Assembly: GCA_023136145.1 (NCBI GenBank)
Contig: JAGLRU010000290.1
Coordinates: forward strand, 1 to 9,713
From: Alphaproteobacteria bacterium
Lineage (GTDB): Bacteria > Pseudomonadota > Alphaproteobacteria > Micavibrionales > UBA2020
Reading direction: 5' to 3'
Length of the DNA: 9,713 bases
In this document: positions 6,522 to 9,713 of the stretch, piece after piece
How positions within the stretch are numbered: position 1 is the first letter of the stretch
How the letters are laid out: every line of letters starts with the position of its first letter
Notes under the pieces: model-generated
Database searches by the model: none
Told to the model about the DNA's origin: nothing
Seen by the model: only the letters and a program-made list of their open reading frames with translations
Translations under genes and position numbers: made by a program

Positions 6522-7850
6522 ATGACGATAGATCGGAAAAATTTATTAGAAGGGGGTGTGGCACCGCATTTGCGCCGTCTTGTGCTTCCGGTGATGTTAG
6601 GTACGTTAGCAATAGAAGCCTTCCGTATTATCGATACTTTGTATATTTCGCGACTCGGAACATCCGCGCTTGCGGCACTAGGTTTTGTAATGCCGGTTGT
6701 GATGTTCTTTATGGGGATCATTTACGGCTTGTCGATTGGGAACATGTCTGTGCTTTCCCGTGTTTTCGGTGAGGGTGATTTTAACAAGGTGCGACGTTTG
6801 GCTACGGATAGTTTTGTGCTGACCGTTGTTTTTGTTTTTGTTTTTGCCATCACTGGATATTTTCTGATTGACCCCATTTTTCGGTTGATGGGGGCAGAGG
6901 GGGAAACATTGCAGATGATCCATCATTATATGATCGTCTGGTACTGTGGCATGATTTTCTTGTCTATCGTGATGATCGGGAACTCATGTATTCGTGCCAC
7001 CGGGGATACGCGGATTCCTTCCATTATAATGACATCGGCGGCTGTAATAAACATTTGCCTTGACCCTTTTCTGATTTTTGGATGGGGAATCTTTCCTAAG
7101 ATGGGCTTTCAAGGGGCTGCACTCAGTCAGATTGCTACCTACTCACTGATGTCTGCAGTCTCGTTGTATTTTCTGATTTTCAGAAAAAGACTCTTGATGT
7201 CGGTACTTTTTCACAGAGGATCTGTAGAATCATGGAAAAGAATCCTTCATGTAGGTTTTCCATTCATCATTAGCAATCTGCTAGTGCCATTGGCGTTGGC
7301 GGTGATCACATGGATAGCGGCGGGTTTGGGTAAGGAAGCTGTGGCGGCTTTGGGTGTTTCGATGCGGATTGAGAGCATTTCCGTTATGATTTTTTTCTCG
7401 TTGGGTGCAAGTGTGCTTATTTTTACTGGTCAGAATTTTGGAGCTGGAAACTATGGACGCGTTAGCGAAATTCGTAATATTGCCGCAAAGTATGCTCAGA
7501 TATGGGGTTTTATGATTGCAGTGGTTTTGTGGATTTTCGCGGAAAGAATTTCGCTTTTTTTTAACGATGATCCTTTGGTTTTTTCTCTGGTCGTGCAGTA
7601 TTTGCGTATCGTGCCAATAAGTTACGTAGCGTTTGGCATTCTCGTGATTTATAATGCGGCATTGATTGGCATGGGAAGGCCATTGCCAGCCGTATTTCTG
7701 AACCTGCTGCGTGCTTTCGCTCTTTATGTTCCGATGGCTTGGATTGCCGGGAAATATTACGGTTTCACGGGCATTTTGTTGGCATTGGCACTTACCAATG
7801 TTATCATTGGCATCATTTCACATTTATGGAATAAAAAGGCTATATCCTGA
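6522..7850 (+). CDS. MATE family efflux transporter
   Basis: MATE transporters export cationic drugs, metabolites or oxidised compounds across the inner membrane using H+ or Na+. The 442-residue length and about 12 hydrophobic helices fit. An N-terminal LLEGGVAPHLRRLVLPVM leads into helix 1, which carries Asp38 in IDTLYISRLGT, the family's ion-coupling region. GNSCIRATGDTRIP (153-166), DPFLIFGWG (181-189) and the second-half motif QNFGAGNYGR (304-313) are typical MATE signatures. The ATG has AAGGGGA about 8 nt upstream and lies only 14 bp after the DsbD-like gene, so the two are probably co-transcribed. The substrate cannot be read from the sequence; placement in the NorM or DinF subgroup is undecided. 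No clear hairpin terminator follows. Confidence 0.94.
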   Translation: MTIDRKNLLEGGVAPHLRRLVLPVMLGTLAIEAFRIIDTLYISRLGTSALAALGFVMPVVMFFMGIIYGLSIGNMSVLSRVFGEGDFNKVRRLATDSFVLTVVFVFVFAITGYFLIDPIFRLMGAEGETLQMIHHYMIVWYCGMIFLSIVMIGNSCIRATGDTRIPSIIMTSAAVINICLDPFLIFGWGIFPKMGFQGAALSQIATYSLMSAVSLYFLIFRKRLLMSVLFHRGSVESWKRILHVGFPFIISNLLVPLALAVITWIAAGLGKEAVAALGVSMRIESISVMIFFSLGASVLIFTGQNFGAGNYGRVSEIRNIAAKYAQIWGFMIAVVLWIFAERISLFFNDDPLVFSLVVQYLRIVPISYVAFGILVIYNAALIGMGRPLPAVFLNLLRAFALYVPMAWIAGKYYGFTGILLALALTNVIIGIISHLWNKKAIS

Positions 7851-7936
7851 ATCTAGATTTTCATTATGTGCATACTCTCATAAAAGATATTGCTTCTTGC
7901 TTTTTTTGTTATAGGGAGCGAGACTTCACAAGTAGC

Positions 7937-7964
7937 TTGGAAGGATGTGTTTTTACACTATATA
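7937..7964 (+). promoter_or_regulatory. Probable promoter of the small secreted protein gene
   Basis: TTGGAA (7937-7942) and TATATA (7959-7964) are 16 bp apart; TATAAG at 7961 with 18 bp is an alternative -10. The leader would be about 60 nt. The rest of the 183-bp gap after the MATE gene shows no other gene and no convincing terminator. Confidence 0.45.
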
Positions 7965-8033
7965 AGACTGGAGACGGTCTGCCTTTGTAACTACGGACAT
8001 CATCGATCAATCGCTTAAACATTGGAGAATATT

Positions 8034-8414
8034 ATGAAGAAATACCTTACTTTTGCTTTCTTTCTTGGCGTAATTGCTTTTACAAGCGTTTCCTATCTTG
8101 CACAGGCAGACGTTGCCGTATCGTCAGCGGTTGCGGCTGAGGCTGTTTCTGCGGAAATTGCTGTGACGCCAGTTATTTCCTCTGATGAGGCATATACAAA
8201 AGATAGCGTGGAATGTCATGCGCTTGCTTCTGCACCGACATCGGAAGGCGTTGTACCTTCTGATGAAGTAAAAAAAGCTACCTTTAAAAAATGTATGATT
8301 GATAAGAAATATTCGGAAGAAGATATCGCAAAAGGTGAAGTGAAGAATAAGGAAGTGACTCCGCCAGTTGCTCCTGAAGCTCCTGTTGCTCCGAAAGTTC
8401 CTGTCGAGAAATAA
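8034..8414 (+). CDS. Small secreted Ala/Val/Pro-rich protein (126 aa)
   Basis: I do not recognise a family. The ATG at 8034 is preceded by TGGAGA about 5 nt upstream; a TTG in frame at 8022 is part of that ribosome site and is rejected. Residues 1-25 form a classic Sec signal peptide: Lys-Lys at the N-terminus, a hydrophobic core, and cleavage expected after AQA at 23-25. The mature part of about 101 residues begins Ala/Val/Ser/Glu-rich (26-50), has a charged middle with two cysteines (VECHAL, C64; FKKCMID, C87) that could form one disulfide, and ends in a low-complexity tail of PVAP-like repeats (PPVAPEAPVAPKVPVEK). There is no lipobox, so a free periplasmic or secreted protein is expected. 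It has its own probable promoter and terminator. The DsbD-like gene upstream may be relevant to its cysteines, but that is inference. Confidence 0.78.
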   Translation: MKKYLTFAFFLGVIAFTSVSYLAQADVAVSSAVAAEAVSAEIAVTPVISSDEAYTKDSVECHALASAPTSEGVVPSDEVKKATFKKCMIDKKYSEEDIAKGEVKNKEVTPPVAPEAPVAPKVPVEK

Positions 8415-8465
8415 TTTTTGCGGAATATTTTCGTCGCATTTTTTGATGTGCGGAAACAGAAATGG

Positions 8466-8500
8466 AAAAGGTCTCATGGAAACTTGAGGCCTTTTTCTTT
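8466..8500 (+). terminator. Rho-independent terminator of the secreted protein gene
   Basis: An 11-bp stem AAAAGGTCTCA (8466-8476) / TGAGGCCTTTT (8485-8495) with one G-T wobble and an 8-nt loop ends in TTTTTCTTT. The A-run on the left side would also let it work on the opposite strand. Confidence 0.9.
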
Positions 8501-8508
8501 AATAAGTT

Positions 8509-8537
8509 TTGACATACGATAAATCTCGATCTATGAT
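8509..8537 (+). promoter_or_regulatory. Near-consensus sigma70 promoter of the Lys-rich protein gene
   Basis: A perfect -35 box TTGACA (8509-8514) and TATGAT (8532-8537) are separated by exactly 17 bp. It starts only 9 bases after the previous terminator tail. Transcription should begin near 8544, giving a leader of about 72 nt. This is the best promoter in the window and predicts strong expression. Confidence 0.85.
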
Positions 8538-8544
8538 TCGCTTA

Positions 8545-8570
8545 TGATTAGGGGAGGTGGTTAGTAATCA
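8545..8570 (+). promoter_or_regulatory. Leader hairpin with a Shine-Dalgarno-like loop
   Basis: TGATTA (8545-8550) and TAATCA (8565-8570) are perfect inverted repeats around the 14-nt loop GGGGAGGTGGTTAG. They sit at the very start of the predicted transcript. The loop holds a strong GGAGG with no start codon placed to use it; the real ribosome site AGGGAAG is at 8602-8608. A role in transcript stability or translation is possible but unproven; the stem is A/T-rich and short. Confidence 0.4.
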
Positions 8571-8615
8571 TTTCTTTCCTAATTTATTCAACCTCTGAAA
8601 TAGGGAAGTTAAATT

Positions 8616-8897
8616 ATGGCTGCTAAAAAGAAAACAACAACGAAAGCAAAAGCAAAACCAAAAGCAAAAACGACAAAAGCTAAGGTAACAAAAGTAAAAA
8701 AACCTGTTGTTAAGAAAAAAGCTAAGGTAACAAAAGCTAAGGTAACAAAGGCAAAAAAACCTGCTGTTAAGAAAAAAGCTAAGGTAACAAAAGCTAAAAA
8801 ACCTGTTGTTAAGAAAAAAGCTAAAACGACAGTAAAGGCAAAAGCTAAAAAACCTGTTGTTAAGAAAAAAGCTAAAACGACCAAGAAAAAGAAATAG
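8616..8897 (+). CDS. Lys/Ala-rich histone H1-like basic protein (93 aa)
   Basis: The protein uses only six amino acids: by count 45 Lys, 16 Ala, 13 Thr, 13 Val, 5 Pro and the initiator Met. It has no acidic, aromatic or Arg residues, so it should be disordered and strongly cationic, like the tails of eukaryotic histone H1 and of bacterial H1-like proteins (Hc1/Hc2, AlgP, BpH1), which bind and condense DNA. DNA or RNA binding is inferred from this resemblance. Four copies of KKPVVKKKAK (one with Ala for the first Val) start at residues 28, 47, 61 and 78. The ATG has AGGGAAG about 7 nt upstream. It has its own strong promoter, leader and terminator, which fits an abundant nucleoid-type protein. 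No globular domain is present. A spurious low-complexity frame is unlikely given these signals. Confidence 0.85.
   Translation: MAAKKKTTTKAKAKPKAKTTKAKVTKVKKPVVKKKAKVTKAKVTKAKKPAVKKKAKVTKAKKPVVKKKAKTTVKAKAKKPVVKKKAKTTKKKK
8697..8876 (+). repeat. Four degenerate 30-bp in-gene repeats
   Basis: Units at 8697-8726, 8754-8783, 8796-8825 and 8847-8876 encode KKP(V/A)VKKKAK with nearly identical codons (for example CCTGTTGTTAAGAAAAAAGC). Spacing is 57, 42 and 51 bp, all multiples of three. The spacers also share AAGGTAACAAAAGC blocks. This pattern suggests slippage or unequal recombination within the gene and likely length variation among strains. Confidence 0.85.
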
Positions 8898-8925
8898 GTC
8901 TTTTAGTTATCATTTCTGATGAATG

Positions 8926-8959
8926 GAAGGGTGCCTTGGCGGGTGTCCTTCTTTTTTTT
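8926..8959 (+). terminator. Rho-independent terminator of the Lys-rich protein gene
   Basis: A 10-bp stem GAAGGGTGCC (8926-8935) / GGTGTCCTTC (8942-8951), with three G-T wobbles and a 6-nt loop, is followed by eight T residues. It lies 28 nt after the stop. Confidence 0.88.
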
Positions 8960-9115
8960 GTTGTTCGCCAGAGCTTTTGCGATTCAAATGACTCGCATAT
9001 TAACTTTACTTTAATCTTTTGACACATAAAAATGGATTTAATTTTTTTTTGAAGGAACAATTGGTTGAAATTTTAGTTCTGCCGAAGAGAGTAAATTTTC
9101 TTTTGGTGGGTATCT

Positions 9116-9162
9116 GGAGAAAATATTTTTTAATTTTTCTTCAAAAAAATAAAAAATACTCC
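9116..9162 (+). promoter_or_regulatory. A/T-only hairpin upstream of the Sel1-repeat gene
   Basis: A 15-bp arm at 9124-9138 pairs with 9144-9158 with one A-A mismatch, all A and T, around the loop CTTCA. GGAG (9116-9119) and CTCC (9159-9162) clamp the base, leaving a 4-A bulge on the left. It ends 12 nt before the ribosome site at 9175. It may be a leader structure or simply curved A/T-rich upstream DNA. In this intergenic stretch TTGACA at 9019-9024 is a possible -35 box without a good -10 box. Confidence 0.35.
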
Positions 9163-9189
9163 TCTCAAAAACCCGGAAGGAATTTTTTC

Positions 9190-9713
9190 ATGGAAAAACG
9201 AATTACCAATTTTCTTCGGATCGTGATAATTGTCGCGGGAGTTATTTTTTCCTTTTCGTCATGGTCGGAAGAAGATATCCGGCACGATAAACAGATAATC
9301 TGTCCGAATTTCGATGATGTTTCGAGTGGATCGTTTCTGAATGAATATCTCTTTGCTAATGCCTATAACAAAGGATATTGCGGTGTCGTTGCGGACAAAA
9401 AAAAGGCGCGTGAATGGTATTTTAAATCTGCGAAACATGGTTATGCACCAGCGCAATATCAAATGGGAGAAATATATTTTACCGGCAACGGTGTTGCCAA
9501 CGACTATCCTGAGGCAAAAAAATGGTATTTGGCCGCAGCATCGCAGGATCATGGACTTTCTCAGCTTCGGCTTGGATTTCTTTATGCGGAGAGTCATTTT
9601 AAGGGGCTGACTATCGATTACACGCAAGCTGAAAAATGGTTTTTGAAAGCGGCGGAGAAAAATGCAGGTGATGCGCGGTTTCGGTTAGGTAATTTTTACC
9701 GTAATTATAAAAA
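9190..9713 (+). CDS. Sel1-repeat (SLR) protein with signal sequence, 3' end cut off
   Basis: The frame is open to the window end (174 codons seen, no stop). The ATG at 9190 has GGAAGGA 8 nt upstream. Residues 1-9 are basic, 10-24 hydrophobic, then SWSEED: a Sec signal peptide or membrane anchor. After a linker with two cysteines (C38, C64) come Sel1-type helical repeats: AREWYFKSAKHGYAPAQYQM (73-92) with GEIYFTGNGV (93-102), then AKKWYLAAASQDHGLSQLRL (109-128), then AEKWFLKAAEKNAGDARFRL (147-166) running into LGNFY. Alternating W-Y/F, A-A and L-G-x-Y positions fit the SLR consensus. SLR proteins are scaffolds for protein-protein contacts, often in the periplasm in envelope or stress signalling; the partner is unknown. 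The third repeat is reached through a longer, less regular linker (131-146). Confidence 0.88.
   Translation, partial: MEKRITNFLRIVIIVAGVIFSFSSWSEEDIRHDKQIICPNFDDVSSGSFLNEYLFANAYNKGYCGVVADKKKAREWYFKSAKHGYAPAQYQMGEIYFTGNGVANDYPEAKKWYLAAASQDHGLSQLRLGFLYAESHFKGLTIDYTQAEKWFLKAAEKNAGDARFRLGNFYRNYK

Noticed and set aside
7851..7920. Possible terminator after the MATE gene (T-run at 7901-7907)
   Set aside because: No stable stem precedes the T-run.
8697..8876. Possible CRISPR array (30-bp repeats with spacers)
   Set aside because: The repeats are degenerate, spaced unevenly in multiples of three and encode a continuous Lys-rich frame; the spacers are themselves related to one another.
8609..8884. 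Minus-strand frame encoding a hydrophobic Phe/Leu/Ala/Val-rich protein
   Set aside because: It is the exact antisense of the Lys-rich repeat gene: AAA and AAG codons read backwards give Phe and Leu. It lacks a ribosome site, while the + strand has promoter, ribosome site and terminator.
9259..9627. Minus-strand (9259-9627) and + strand (9341-9610) frames at the window end
   Set aside because: Both are out-of-frame shadows of the Sel1-repeat gene, whose own frame is open to the end and carries clear repeats and a ribosome site.

Overview
The window looks like chromosomal DNA of a Gram-negative bacterium, most likely an alphaproteobacterium of low to middle GC content. The evidence is a complete lipid A / inner-core operon (waaA-lpxK-lpxL), a DsbD/ScsB-type periplasmic thiol reductase, several signal peptides, and an arrangement of waaA and lpxK familiar from alphaproteobacteria. 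The genus cannot be named from the sequence. All genes except the first lie on the + strand. There are no rRNA, tRNA, CRISPR, transposase or phage genes, and bases 1-44 hold nothing recognisable.

Layout. (1) 45-311, minus strand: a small charged helical protein of unknown function, divergent from the next operon. (2) 336-3588: a sigma70-like promoter, then waaA, lpxK and an LpxL/HtrB acyltransferase, each overlapping the next by ATGA, with a weak terminator. These three genes act one after another on the lipid A precursor at the inner membrane: 4'-phosphorylation, Kdo addition and late acylation. (3) 3589-3925: a gene-free stretch with a small hairpin, a 92-bp imperfect palindrome resembling dispersed REP/MITE-like repeats, and very A/T-rich DNA. 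(4) 3926-4462: an A/T-rich orphan gene for a soluble 178-residue protein, closed by a clear terminator. (5) 4545-7850: a -10 box, a DsbD/ScsB-like reductase and, 14 bp further on, a MATE efflux transporter. (6) 8034-8414: a small secreted Ala/Val/Pro-rich protein with its own promoter and terminator. (7) 8509-8959: a compact single-gene unit with a near-consensus promoter, a leader hairpin, a gene for a 93-residue protein built from only six amino-acid types (48% Lys, histone H1-like tail), and a terminator. (8) 9190-9713: the start of a secreted or membrane-anchored Sel1-repeat protein, cut by the window end and preceded by an A/T-only hairpin.

Envelope biogenesis is the common theme: lipid A completion, periplasmic redox, export, and two further exported proteins. 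I do not see a defence system, biosynthetic cluster or other clearly new multi-gene system. The items most worth a second look are the reductase that seems to lack the last two membrane helices of the DsbD core, the lysine-rich six-letter protein and its leader, the palindromic repeat next to an orphan A/T-rich gene, and the unassigned small secreted protein.
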